DNA of 64,000 nt, from assembly GCF_024055715.1 (NCBI RefSeq), contig NZ_JAMXMV010000006.1, positions 62,001 through 126,000 on the forward strand, in the 5' to 3' direction. The position numbers and the translations under genes are program-made. Source of the stretch: Actinoallomurus soli. GTDB lineage: Bacteria > Actinomycetota > Actinomycetes > Streptosporangiales > Streptosporangiaceae. The notes below the pieces were generated by a model. That model was not told the origin of the DNA, did not search any database, and saw only the letters and a program-made list of their open reading frames with translations. Below, in pieces: positions 23,497-31,659 of the stretch (positions are counted from its first letter, which is position 1; the number at the start of each line of letters is the position of its first letter).

Positions 23497-24129
23497 ATGC
23501 CACGCCCACGCTCGCTCACCGAGTCGCAGATCGCCGCGGCCGCGCTCGCGGTCATCGACCGCGACGGGCTCGCCGCCCTGACCATGCGCGCCGTCGCCAG
23601 GGAGCTCGGGACGGGGACGATGTCCCTCTACCGCTATGTCGACGATCGCGAGCAGCTGGAAGCGCTCATCGTCGAACGCGTGCTCGGCGCGGTCGACACC
23701 ACGCCACCGGCCGGCGGGCCGTGGCGGGAGCGACTCGTGACCATGGTGGAGCGCGTACGGGACGCGGTCGCCGCGCACCCGGAGGTGGTGCCGCTGACGC
23801 TCACCCACCGGCAGAGCTCACCGAGCAACCTGCGCTGGGCGGAGACGGTGCTCGGCATCCTCACCGAGGCGGGGGTCGACGGTGAGCGCCGCGTCATCGC
23901 GCTCCGCAGCCTGATCGCCTACGTGGTCGGGGCGATCCAGCTGGAGCACCTCGGCCCGCTGTCGGGTGCGGGCACCCGCCGGATCGCCGCCCTGCCGGCC
24001 GGGGAGTTCCCCTTGATGGCCGAGACGGGGCGGCTGGCGGCGGGGGTGCCGGCGGACGAGGAGTTCCGCGCGGGCCTCGCGGTGCTGCTGACCGGGCTGG
24101 AGCGCGAGGCCCGTACGGACGGCGCCTGA
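23497..24129 (+). CDS. TetR-family transcriptional regulator
   Basis: A 210-residue regulator. The N-terminal HTH is AAAALAVIDRDGLAALTMRA through GTGTMSLYRYVDDREQLEAL (residues about 11-58), followed by a TetR_C-type ligand domain similar to the tetracycline-repressor subgroup. The ATG at 23497 is preferred to the in-frame codon 18 bp upstream because the latter would encode a non-conserved extension. It is divergent from the peroxiredoxin-like gene and likely autoregulated through the inverted repeat in the shared promoter. It ends 12 bp before the convergent nadR-like gene. Confidence 0.9.
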   Translation: MPRPRSLTESQIAAAALAVIDRDGLAALTMRAVARELGTGTMSLYRYVDDREQLEALIVERVLGAVDTTPPAGGPWRERLVTMVERVRDAVAAHPEVVPLTLTHRQSSPSNLRWAETVLGILTEAGVDGERRVIALRSLIAYVVGAIQLEHLGPLSGAGTRRIAALPAGEFPLMAETGRLAAGVPADEEFRAGLAVLLTGLEREARTDGA

Positions 24130-24141
24130 GGCCCGGGCCGG

Positions 24142-25248
24142 TCAGAGCGGGGCGGTGAAGGTCCAGCCCTTGTCCAGGAGGGCGTCGATCGCGGCGACGG
24201 CGGTGGCGAGGCGGTCCTCGTGGGCCCCGGTGACGATGACGTACGGCAGGGCGCGCCGGTCGAGCTCTTCACGGAACCGCGCCGACATCCGTTCCCGGAT
24301 CGACTCGCCGTCGCGCCAGCCGTCCTGTTCGAAGGGCACGCCGGCGGTGTCCGTGAGGATCCACAGGTCGTGGCGGGCGCGGGCGTGCACGCGCTCGACG
24401 TCGGGAGACAGGGCGCCGAGGTAGCGCTCGTGCCACAGGGACGTGGCGAACGCGTCGGTGTCGCAGATCAGCAGCGGCGACCCCGAGCGGGCGGCCGCGT
24501 CCTCCAGGGCGAGGTGCCGCTCGGCGATCAGCGTGAACTCCTCCGGTGACCAGTCGAGGTCGCCGATCCACAGGCCCGGATCGGTCCGCCGGGCGGCGGC
24601 CAGCTTCTCCTCGCAGTAGACGCGGCCGTACTCCGGGACCCACCGGGTCGCCGCCCAGACGCCGCCGCGGGCGGAGTAGTGCGCGGCCAGGGCCCGGCTG
24701 AGCGTCGTGGTGCCCGAGGACTCCGCGCCCAGGACGACGACGCGCCGGGCCAGGTACGCGCGTACGGCGGGCGCGAGCCACTCCCAGCAGGCGACGGGGT
24801 CCCGGCGTACGGCGGTGCCGCTCACCGGGAACCGGTCGCGCGGCGGGTCGACGGGGACGTGCGCGGCGGCGAACCGGCGCGCGAGTTCGGGGCCGTACGC
24901 CTCGGAGCTGAACACCGCGTCCACCGGCGGCAGGCCGAGCGCGCCGACGCCCTGCCCGGACGCCGCCTCCAGACCCGTACGGAACGCCGCGACGTGCGCC
25001 GCCCAGATCTCGTCGGAGTCGTAGTCGACCTCGACGTCGTCCATGACCGGGACGATCTCGACGTTCGGCTGGGGGTGCCGCTCCCGTAGCCAGGCCGCGC
25101 GCAGGGCCAGCGGAATGCTCTCCACGGTCGAGGCGGCGGCCACGACGGTGACGCGGTCGCAGGCGGCCGCGGCCGTGTCGATCAGGTGGTGGTGGCCCGC
25201 GTGCGGCGGATAGAACTTCCCGATGACCAGCCCGTGCCGGTAGGTCAT
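24142..25248 (-). CDS. nadR: NadR-like NMN adenylyltransferase/ribosylnicotinamide kinase
   Basis: A 368-residue bifunctional enzyme. The N-terminal nucleotidylyltransferase domain starts LVIGKFYPPHAGHHHLID (GKFxPxHxGH, residues 7-19). The C-terminal kinase domain begins with the P-loop VVLGAESSGTTTLSRAL near residue 170 and contains CDTDAFATS. It phosphorylates nicotinamide riboside to NMN and adenylylates NMN to NAD. There is no N-terminal HTH, unlike the enterobacterial NadR repressor. The P-loop reads GAESSGTTT, where lysine is replaced by threonine, as is common in NadR kinases. The gene is 19 bp after pnuC and forms an NR-salvage operon with it. Confidence 0.9.
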   Translation of the reverse strand: MTYRHGLVIGKFYPPHAGHHHLIDTAAAACDRVTVVAAASTVESIPLALRAAWLRERHPQPNVEIVPVMDDVEVDYDSDEIWAAHVAAFRTGLEAASGQGVGALGLPPVDAVFSSEAYGPELARRFAAAHVPVDPPRDRFPVSGTAVRRDPVACWEWLAPAVRAYLARRVVVLGAESSGTTTLSRALAAHYSARGGVWAATRWVPEYGRVYCEEKLAAARRTDPGLWIGDLDWSPEEFTLIAERHLALEDAAARSGSPLLICDTDAFATSLWHERYLGALSPDVERVHARARHDLWILTDTAGVPFEQDGWRDGESIRERMSARFREELDRRALPYVIVTGAHEDRLATAVAAIDALLDKGWTFTAPL

Positions 25249-25267
25249 GAGGCCTCCTTCGTCGGCC

Positions 25268-25933
25268 TCATGACCAAGGTGCTGCGGAGGCCACCGGCGC
25301 GGACGCCGTCCGCCGCCGCGTCCAGTCCTTCCGCCAGGCGAGCAGCCCGGCGACGCACAGCGCGAGGAAGACGACGTACAGCACGCTGGTCAGGTAGAGG
25401 TGCTTGTAGGCGTACAGCGGGATGTAGATCAGGTCCGCGCCGATCCACAGCCACCAGGACTCCAGCAGCTTGCGGCTCTGGCCGTACGTCGCGGCCAGCG
25501 AGACGGCGGTGGTCAGCGCGTCCCAGAAGGGGACGTTCGAGTCGGTCCAGGTGCCGAGCACCCACGTCAGCAGGCCGGTGGCCGCGAGACCGGCGGCCGC
25601 GATCCCGGCCCACTCGACGCGGGACGTGCGCTGGACGACGCGTTCACCGCGGTCCCGCCCGCCGTACAGCCACTCCCACCAGCCCCACGCCTGCAGGACG
25701 ACGTAGACGGCCTGCAGGCCCGCGTCGGCGTACAGGCCGCCGTCCACGAAGATCAGGCCGAGCAGGAGGACGTTGGCGATGCCGACCGGCCAGTTCGCGA
25801 TGTGCTGGCGGACGACGAGCCAGACGTTGATCGCTCCGGTGACGAACCCGAGGACCTCGGCCCAGCTCGTCGGCGTGCCGCCGAGTGTGACGGCGGGTTC
25901 CAGCAACGGACCCAGCAGGCTGTGCAGCGACAA
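25268..25933 (-). CDS. pnuC: Nicotinamide riboside transporter PnuC
   Basis: A 221-residue membrane protein with seven hydrophobic segments. It includes the diagnostic WPVGIANVLLLGLIFVDGGLYADAGLQ-type region near residues 48-75 and the GWWEWLYGG and WWLWIGADLIYIPLY motifs that line the substrate path in PnuC transporters. The start is TTG at 25933, with GGAG eight bases upstream; an in-frame TGA lies six codons further upstream, so no earlier ATG or GTG is possible. It feeds nicotinamide riboside to the NadR-like enzyme encoded immediately downstream. Confidence 0.9.
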   Translation of the reverse strand: MSLHSLLGPLLEPAVTLGGTPTSWAEVLGFVTGAINVWLVVRQHIANWPVGIANVLLLGLIFVDGGLYADAGLQAVYVVLQAWGWWEWLYGGRDRGERVVQRTSRVEWAGIAAAGLAATGLLTWVLGTWTDSNVPFWDALTTAVSLAATYGQSRKLLESWWLWIGADLIYIPLYAYKHLYLTSVLYVVFLALCVAGLLAWRKDWTRRRTASAPVASAAPWS

Positions 25934-26040
25934 TCCGGCACGCTCCAGTGATCAGTCGACGGCCAGCAGAACCCTACAGGCCGGACTTTCATCGCAGGAG
26001 GTGGCAATTCCGGCATAATTCGCGGGAAACGAGACCTCCG

Positions 26041-26856
26041 TCAGCGGAGGCCGGCGAACAGGTCGTCCTCCCTGTCGGGGGCGGAAACGGCGCTGAAGCG
26101 GCGCACGAAGTCCTCGCGGCCGAGCACCTGACGCTGCACCTCGTCGGGCATGCCCAGCATGAAGCCGGTGTCACCCTGGCTGGCGTGGGCCTTCAGGGCC
26201 TTCAGCTTGCGCTCGAAGTACGCGGAGACGTCGACGACGGTGGTGATCTCCTCATCCGGCGTCCCGAAGTCCTCCGGGAGCTCGAACTCGCCCATGTCGA
26301 CGCCGGTGCTGCGCAGGTGATCCATCATCTGGGCGATTCCGGCCCGGGAGATGGCGGTGTGGTAGAGCTTGCGGGGGATTCCCGTCGCCTCCGCGGCGGC
26401 GACCGCGATCCGGTGGGCCTGGATGTGGTCGGGGTGTCCGTAGTTGCCGTTCTCGTCGTAGGTCACCACGACCTGGGGGCGGTACCGCTCCATCAGCTCG
26501 GCGAGCCGGCCCGCCGACTCGTCGAGGGGGACGTTGGCGAACACCCGGGCATCGGCGTTGGAGTCCCAGCCGGCCATGCCCGAGTCGGGATAGCCGAGGA
26601 GTTCGACGTGCCCGATGGCCAGGTGCGCGACCGACTCGCGGAGCTCCTCCAGCCGGAAGCGGCTCACCTCCGCCGGGTCGTGCCCCGGCTCACCGGGCTT
26701 GACCCCGTCGGGGCCGTCGCCCTGTTCGCCGTTCGTGCAGGTCACCAGGACCGTACGGACGCCCTCCTCGGCGTACCGCGCGAAGACGCCGCCCGTGCCG
26801 ATCACCTCGTCGTCCGGGTGGGCGTGCACGGCCATCAGTGTGAGTTCGGATTCCAT
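26041..26856 (-). CDS. PIG-L family deacetylase (MshB/Mca-like)
   Basis: A 271-residue zinc deacetylase. The N-terminal MAVHAHPDDEVIGTGG gives the AHPDDE metal motif at residues 11-16, and the GHPDHIQAHR histidine is near residue 140. The family includes the mycothiol enzymes MshB and Mca. The residues after AHPDDE differ from typical Mca (SSKGAA), so assignment to mycothiol detoxification is only possible, not shown. The ATG at 26856 lies four codons inside the longest frame. It is followed by pnuC on the same strand after 107 bp. Confidence 0.85.
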   Translation of the reverse strand: MESELTLMAVHAHPDDEVIGTGGVFARYAEEGVRTVLVTCTNGEQGDGPDGVKPGEPGHDPAEVSRFRLEELRESVAHLAIGHVELLGYPDSGMAGWDSNADARVFANVPLDESAGRLAELMERYRPQVVVTYDENGNYGHPDHIQAHRIAVAAAEATGIPRKLYHTAISRAGIAQMMDHLRSTGVDMGEFELPEDFGTPDEEITTVVDVSAYFERKLKALKAHASQGDTGFMLGMPDEVQRQVLGREDFVRRFSAVSAPDREDDLFAGLR

Positions 26857-26890
26857 GGGCCCCAGCATGCACGCAACGGGGCCCCTTCGG

Positions 26891-27118
26891 TCAGCGGGAG
26901 CGGCGGCGGCGACGGCGCCGCCAGATCTTGGCGCACTCGGCGCAGGTGTTCGGGGGAGGCGCGGAGGTGGACTCTCCGCGCACGGTCATGACCACGCCGC
27001 AGTAGGCGACCACGGTAGACCCGGCGGGCCGGGCGGGCGGCGGGTAGCCGTGTGTGACCTCCTCGTCGCCGGTGCCGTCGGGCCTCAGTGCGAGCTCTGT
27101 CGAGGATCTCGGCGTCAC
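26891..27118 (-). CDS. Small zinc-ribbon protein (DUF3039-like)
   Basis: 75 residues from a GTG start. The pattern VAYCGVVMTVRGE ... TCAECAKIW has a Cys-Gly and a CxxC pair spaced like a short zinc ribbon, as in DUF3039-type actinobacterial proteins (YALCGKVW ... CPEC). It ends in a run of arginines. Function is unknown. It lies 34 bp upstream of the PIG-L gene on the same strand and is divergent from the DD-carboxypeptidase. The proline-rich middle is not conserved family sequence, and the start is uncertain. Confidence 0.55.
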   Translation of the reverse strand: MTPRSSTELALRPDGTGDEEVTHGYPPPARPAGSTVVAYCGVVMTVRGESTSAPPPNTCAECAKIWRRRRRRRSR

Positions 27119-27291
27119 CCCTCAACGGTACGACGGGAAGTTGTGAACGTCCCGATCAGGGGCGGAACAGCCGTCGCACGCTGTATCCGACTGACCGGAT
27201 CCGGCCCATAGATCCCCCGAGTCCTGTTTGCAGCTGAATTGATCTACTGCGAGCATGCTTGCTTTCCCCCCCACAATCCTCAGGAGTCCGC

Positions 27292-28242
27292 ATGCGTCGC
27301 AGCGCACGCCTGGCCGCCGCCACCGTCGCGGGGGCACTGATCTCCTCACTTCCGCTGGCCGCCCCGAGCGCCCTCGCGGCCGCGCCGTCCCGTACGACCG
27401 CCGCAAGGGTCGTGACCGCCGCCTCCGCGCCGTCCGGCGTCGCGGCCAAGGGCGCCTACATCTACGACGCGTCCAAGGGCAAGAAGCTCTGGGGACGCGC
27501 CACGACCACGAAGCGCCCGATCGGCAGCATGACCAAGGTCATGACCGCGCTCGTCGTGCTCCGCGCCGGCAACCTCGACCGCACGGTGACCATCAAGAAG
27601 TCCTACGTCGACCACGTCAAGAACAACGACGCCTCGACCGCCGGCCTGAAGACCGGCGACAAGCTGACCGTCCGGCAGCTGCTCAGCGGCATGATGCTGC
27701 CGTCCGGCTGCGACGCGGCGTACGCCCTCGCCGACGTGTACGGCCCCGGGCAGACCAAATTCCTCGCCAAGATGAACAAGACCGCCAAGTCGCTCGGCAT
27801 GACGAGCACCTACTTCCGGACCGCCGACGGCCTGCCCACCTCCACCAAGAAGGAGGGGTACTCCACGCCGAGCAACGTCATCAAGCTGACGAAGAAGGCG
27901 ATGGCCAGCTCGACGTTCCGGTCCATCGTGGCGCAGAAGACCTACAAGCTGTCCAAGACCAGCAGCCACGCCGCCTACAGCTGGACGAACACCAACCTGC
28001 TGCTCGGTCAGTACAGCGGCACGATCGGCATCAAGACCGGCCACACCGACGCCGCCGGGTACTGCCTGCTCTTCGCGGCCAAGCGCGGCGGCCGCACCAT
28101 CTACGGCCTCGTCCTCAACAGCACGACCACCGACCCGAACCGTCGTTTCACCGACGCCGCCAAGATGCTCGACTGGGCGTACGGCACCAAGTCCGCTCAG
28201 CTCCACCTGCAGTCCGTGCCCGCGGGTCCGCAGACGGACTGA
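27292..28242 (+). CDS. Secreted D-alanyl-D-alanine carboxypeptidase (DacA/PBP5-like)
   Basis: A 316-residue S11 peptidase with a signal peptide (SARLAAATVAGALISSLPLAA, cleavage near SALAAA). The catalytic SMTK (serine-lysine) is near residue 79, the second motif SGC is near residue 142 (in place of SGN), and KTG is in IGIKTGHTDAAG near residue 258. It trims the terminal D-Ala from peptidoglycan stem peptides outside the membrane. CAGGAG sits six bases before the ATG. There is no clear C-terminal amphipathic anchor. The S9 peptidase gene begins 12 bp downstream, suggesting one transcript. Confidence 0.9.
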   Translation: MRRSARLAAATVAGALISSLPLAAPSALAAAPSRTTAARVVTAASAPSGVAAKGAYIYDASKGKKLWGRATTTKRPIGSMTKVMTALVVLRAGNLDRTVTIKKSYVDHVKNNDASTAGLKTGDKLTVRQLLSGMMLPSGCDAAYALADVYGPGQTKFLAKMNKTAKSLGMTSTYFRTADGLPTSTKKEGYSTPSNVIKLTKKAMASSTFRSIVAQKTYKLSKTSSHAAYSWTNTNLLLGQYSGTIGIKTGHTDAAGYCLLFAAKRGGRTIYGLVLNSTTTDPNRRFTDAAKMLDWAYGTKSAQLHLQSVPAGPQTD

Positions 28243-28254
28243 CACACTTGACCC

Positions 28255-30018
28255 ATGGGTGACGACGAACGCTGGAAGGCCCGCTTCCGGGCCGCTCGGG
28301 TGAGCCTGCCCGGCTGGGCGCACGACGCGCCGCACCGGTCGGTGTACCGCTCGAACGCCACGGGCACGTGGGAGATCTACGCCTGGGACCGTACGACCGG
28401 GGACCGCAGGCAGGTCACCGACCGGCCGAACGGCACCTGGATGGCCGGCATCGAGCCGACCGGTGAGTGGATCTGGTGGTTCTCCGACACCGACGGCGAC
28501 GAGTTCGGGGTGTGGAAGCGCCAGGCGTTCGGCGGCGGGCAGGACGAGCCCGCCGTTCCGGGCCTGGAGCCCTCCTACCCCGCCGGGCTCTCGGTGGGAT
28601 CCAGCGGCCTCGCCGTCATCGGCCGGTCCACGGACGGCGGCACGACCATCCACGTGTCCCGTCCGGGGGCCGACCCGTACGTCCTCTACTCCCACGCCGA
28701 GGACGCCTACGCCATCGACCTGTCCAAGGACGAGTCGCTCATCGCGATCAACCACAGCGAGCACGGCGACAGCCGGCACATGGCGCTGCGGGTCGTACGG
28801 GCCGACGGCGAGACCGTCGCCGACCTGTGGGACGGCCCGGGCAAGGGGCTCGGCGGCCTGGCGTTCTCGCCCGTCCCCGGAGATCAGCGGCTGCTCGTCG
28901 AGCACGAGCGTCGCGGCAAGCCCGAGCCGCTGATCTGGAACCCGGTGAGCGGCGACGTCCAGGAGATCACGCTGGACCTCCCCGGCGAGATCGGCGCGGA
29001 CTGGTACGCCGACGGGTCCGCGCTGCTCATCTCGCACTCCCACCACGCGCGGGACGAGCTCTACCGGTACGACCTGGCGAGCGGCGACCTGTCGCGGATC
29101 GACACGCCGCGCGGAGTGATCGGCAGCGCCACGGCGCGTCCCGATGGCACGGTCGAGTTCTCCTGGTCGTCCTCGGCGTCCCCGCCCGTGATCCGGTCCA
29201 CGACGGGCGAGGTCGTGCTCGCCCCGCCCGGCCCGCCCGCGCCCGAGTCCGTCCCGGTCGAGGACGCCTGGGTCACGGGTCCGGGTGGTGACATCCACGC
29301 CCTGGTCTCCAAGCCGGAGGGCCCGGGGCCGTACCCGACGGTCTTCGACGTTCACGGCGGGCCGACCGCCTACGACTCCGACGCGTTCTCGCCGGACGCC
29401 GCCGCGTGGGTGGACCACGGATTCGCCGTCGTCCGCGTCAACTACCGGGGCTCCACCGGCTACGGCAGCGCCTGGCGCGACGCCATCGAGGGCCGCCCCG
29501 GCCTGACCGAGCTGGAGGACATCAAGGCCGTCCGCGACTGGGCGGTCTCCTCCGGGCTGGCCGACCCGGCGCGGCTCGTCCTCACCGGCGGCTCGTGGGG
29601 CGGGTTCATCACCCTGCTCGGCATCGGGACCCAGCCGGAGGACTGGACGGTCGCGATCGGCATCGTCCCGGTGGCCGACTACGTCGCGGCCTACGAGGAC
29701 GAGATGGAGGCGCTGCAGGCGTTCGACCGGTCGCTGTTCGGCGGCTCACCGGCCGAGGTGCCCGAGCGGTACGAGGCGTCCTCCCCGATCACCTACGTCG
29801 AGCGGGTCACCGCACCGGTGCTGGTCATGGCCGGCGAGAACGACCCGCGCTGCCCGATCCGCCAGATCGACAACTACCTGGCCCGCCTCCAGGAGCTGGG
29901 CAAGGAGCACGAGGTCTACCGGTACGACGCCGGGCACGGCTCCCTGGTGGTGGAAGAGCGCATCCGCCAGGTCGCCGCGACCATCGACTTCGCCCGAAAG
30001 CACCTCGACCTGACCTGA
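28255..30018 (+). CDS. S9-family prolyl oligopeptidase-like peptidase
   Basis: 587 residues: an N-terminal beta-propeller part (WD-like blades such as WEIYAWDRTTGDRRQVTDRP) and a C-terminal alpha/beta-hydrolase peptidase domain. The catalytic serine is in LTGGSWGGFITL near residue 447, an aspartate is in AGENDPRCP, and a histidine is in DAGHGSLVV. There is no signal peptide, so it is probably cytoplasmic, cleaving short peptides or acting as an acylaminoacyl-peptidase. It follows the DD-carboxypeptidase by 12 bp and ends at a strong bidirectional hairpin shared with the convergent TetR gene. Confidence 0.9.
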   Translation: MGDDERWKARFRAARVSLPGWAHDAPHRSVYRSNATGTWEIYAWDRTTGDRRQVTDRPNGTWMAGIEPTGEWIWWFSDTDGDEFGVWKRQAFGGGQDEPAVPGLEPSYPAGLSVGSSGLAVIGRSTDGGTTIHVSRPGADPYVLYSHAEDAYAIDLSKDESLIAINHSEHGDSRHMALRVVRADGETVADLWDGPGKGLGGLAFSPVPGDQRLLVEHERRGKPEPLIWNPVSGDVQEITLDLPGEIGADWYADGSALLISHSHHARDELYRYDLASGDLSRIDTPRGVIGSATARPDGTVEFSWSSSASPPVIRSTTGEVVLAPPGPPAPESVPVEDAWVTGPGGDIHALVSKPEGPGPYPTVFDVHGGPTAYDSDAFSPDAAAWVDHGFAVVRVNYRGSTGYGSAWRDAIEGRPGLTELEDIKAVRDWAVSSGLADPARLVLTGGSWGGFITLLGIGTQPEDWTVAIGIVPVADYVAAYEDEMEALQAFDRSLFGGSPAEVPERYEASSPITYVERVTAPVLVMAGENDPRCPIRQIDNYLARLQELGKEHEVYRYDAGHGSLVVEERIRQVAATIDFARKHLDLT

Positions 30019-30031
30019 GCGGCCCTGCGGA

Positions 30032-30065
30032 CCGGTGACGCGGGCGGAGCCGCCCGCGTCACCGG
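30032..30065. terminator. Bidirectional terminator between S9 peptidase and TetR genes
   Basis: CCGGTGACGCGGGCG (30032-30046) pairs with CGCCCGCGTCACCGG (30051-30065), loop GAGC. Its right arm overlaps the last codons of the convergent TetR gene. Confidence 0.8.
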
Positions 30066-30721
30066 CGCAGGTCGCGGTAGGTGGCCAGGGCGTCCCGGAC
30101 GATGCCCCGCATCCCGGGCACCCGGGCGAGGCCGACGAGGCGGTCGATCAGCGGGACGGTGCGCTCGATCAGCCGATAGGTCTTGGCCGCGCCCGGCGAG
30201 CTGTCGTACACCCAGTGCAGGATCACGCCCATGCTGTAGAGCCAGAGCAGCTCGGGCAGGTCGGCGCGGATCTCCGCGTCGGCCTTGAGGGTGGATCCGT
30301 CCACGAGCTCGCGGTAGACGGCGACCGCGGCCTCGCGGATCGGCGCCGACTCCTTGCTGAAGGGGCTGAGCGGGCTCGTCGGCTCCGCCGCGTACTTGAA
30401 GAACTTCCCCGCGAACTCCTTGTACGGCTGCAGCGTGTCGATCCGGGCGCGGACCACCCCGAGCAGCCGCGCGCGGAACTCCCGCTCCCGCGCCAGCACG
30501 GCCCGGCACGCCTCGGTGTGATCGTCCTGGGAGTGCTCGTAGTAGAGCTGGATCAGCTCTTCCTTCGAGGCGAAGTAGTAGTAGGCGTTGCCGACGGACA
30601 CGCCGGCCTCGGCGGCGATCGCCCGCATCGTCGTCGCCTCGTAGCCACGCTCGCGGAACAGCCGCAGAGCGGTCTTCGCGATCAGATCTCTCGTCTGCTC
30701 GGACTTGGTCGGTGTGGCCAC
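30059..30721 (-). CDS. TetR-family transcriptional regulator
   Basis: About 220 residues. The HTH reads TRDLIAKTALRLFRERGYEA followed by TTMRAIAAEAGVSVGNAYYYFASKEEL (residues about 9-55), a textbook TetR signature. The C-terminal domain resembles the group that includes YcdC/AcrR-like sensors, with an RLLGVVRARIDTL helix. I chose the GTG at 30721; GTG at 30730 and an upstream ATG at 30769 are in frame but would add non-conserved sequence. Its promoter region faces the secreted M15-like gene. The target is unknown. Confidence 0.88.
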   Translation of the reverse strand: MATPTKSEQTRDLIAKTALRLFRERGYEATTMRAIAAEAGVSVGNAYYYFASKEELIQLYYEHSQDDHTEACRAVLAREREFRARLLGVVRARIDTLQPYKEFAGKFFKYAAEPTSPLSPFSKESAPIREAAVAVYRELVDGSTLKADAEIRADLPELLWLYSMGVILHWVYDSSPGAAKTYRLIERTVPLIDRLVGLARVPGMRGIVRDALATYRDLRR

Positions 30722-30878
30722 ACGCGACACTGTACGACTCTCCGGGGACCAACCGGGTCCGTCATCCACAGGCCAGAACTGCGTGTGGATTGCGGAAAGC
30801 GGCGCGTCCCCTGCCGGAGTGTCGCGCTCGCCGCGATCAATGCTGCGACTGGCGCATGCGACAGTACGGGAGGGCTAC

Positions 30879-31598
30879 ATGTCGATACGCACCGCCGTCA
30901 TTGCCGGCTGCGCCGCGGGGTTCTGCACGTTAATGGCCGGTCCGGCCATGGCGCGCACCCACACGCCGACGTCGCAGCCCGGCCTGCTGCACCAGCGGCT
31001 GGCCGGAGCGCTGTTGCGGGCGGTGGGGGTCCGCTGGGTCTCCAGCGGCCACTGCTCCCGGCGCGGCGATTCACGGTGCACCTCGTTCGAGGGGCTGCGG
31101 GCGGCGACGTTCGCCGGGCTGCTGGCGCTGAAGGAGGCCAGCCACTGCCACCTGACCGTCTCGGGCGGTACCGAGGCGGGCCACGCGGCGGGACGCTACA
31201 GCCACGGCGCCGGCTACAAGCTCGACCTCCTGCCCAACCGGTGCCTCGACAGGTACATCCCGGAGCACTTCGAGCGCGTCCCGACACGGGGCGACGGCGC
31301 GGTGCAGTACCGCGCGCCCGGGCCGGTGATGTTCGCCCGCGAGCGGTCCCACTGGGACATCACGTTCGGCGGGGCACCGGACGCTCTGCCCGGCCGCAAG
31401 GGCGTCAGGACGCCGCCCGGACGGGACCCGGACCGGACCGGACGGGGCGAGGACGGACCCGAGGCGGAGCAGCCGGACAGGCCGGGAGCGGGTCACGCAC
31501 CCGGCCGTCCGGTGGGCGCGCCGGGGCCGAACACCCCGGACCGCGGCCACGGGAACGGCGGCCCCACCGGGATCGATGACGACGACGCGGACGACTAG
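30879..31598 (+). CDS. Secreted protein with LAS/M15-like metallopeptidase signature
   Basis: 239 residues. A signal peptide (MSIRTAVIAGCAAGFCTLMA, cleavage near AMA-RT) is followed by a globular part to about residue 170 and a Pro/Arg/Gly-rich tail ending in acidic DDDDADD. The stretch GHAAGRYSHGAGYKLDL resembles the H-x-x-G-x-x-x-D zinc motif of LAS (M15-type) peptidases, and RSHWDITF could supply the last histidine. A family assignment is inference. Four cysteines in CSRRGDSRC, SHCHL and NRCLD may form disulfides. GGGAGG precedes the ATG. The 45-residue tail is disorder-like and may bind the wall. Confidence 0.6.
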   Translation: MSIRTAVIAGCAAGFCTLMAGPAMARTHTPTSQPGLLHQRLAGALLRAVGVRWVSSGHCSRRGDSRCTSFEGLRAATFAGLLALKEASHCHLTVSGGTEAGHAAGRYSHGAGYKLDLLPNRCLDRYIPEHFERVPTRGDGAVQYRAPGPVMFARERSHWDITFGGAPDALPGRKGVRTPPGRDPDRTGRGEDGPEAEQPDRPGAGHAPGRPVGAPGPNTPDRGHGNGGPTGIDDDDADD

Positions 31599-31612
31599 GT
31601 TTCCCGTGAAAC
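31599..31612. promoter_or_regulatory. parS-like 14-mer
   Basis: GTTTCCCGTGAAAC differs at one position from GTTTCACGTGAAAC, the 14-bp ParB-binding parS site of Streptomyces and relatives (recalled). It sits directly after the stop of the M15-like gene, between convergent genes, where many parS sites occur. A single mismatch at the central base may lower affinity. Confidence 0.4.
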
Positions 31613-31617
31613 ACGAG

Positions 31618-31648
31618 CGTCCCGGCGGTGCGCCGCACCGCCGGGACG
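31618..31648. terminator. Bidirectional terminator before asd
   Basis: CGTCCCGGCGGTG (31618-31630) pairs with CACCGCCGGGACG (31636-31648), loop CGCCG, between the convergent M15-like gene and asd. Confidence 0.8.
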
Positions 31649-31659
31649 TCTCGGGTCGA

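Noticed and set aside
30760-30795. DnaA-box-like TCATCCACA and CAATCCACA (reverse)
   Set aside because: Only two weak matches in a promoter region and no box cluster or AT-rich unwinding element, so not an origin.
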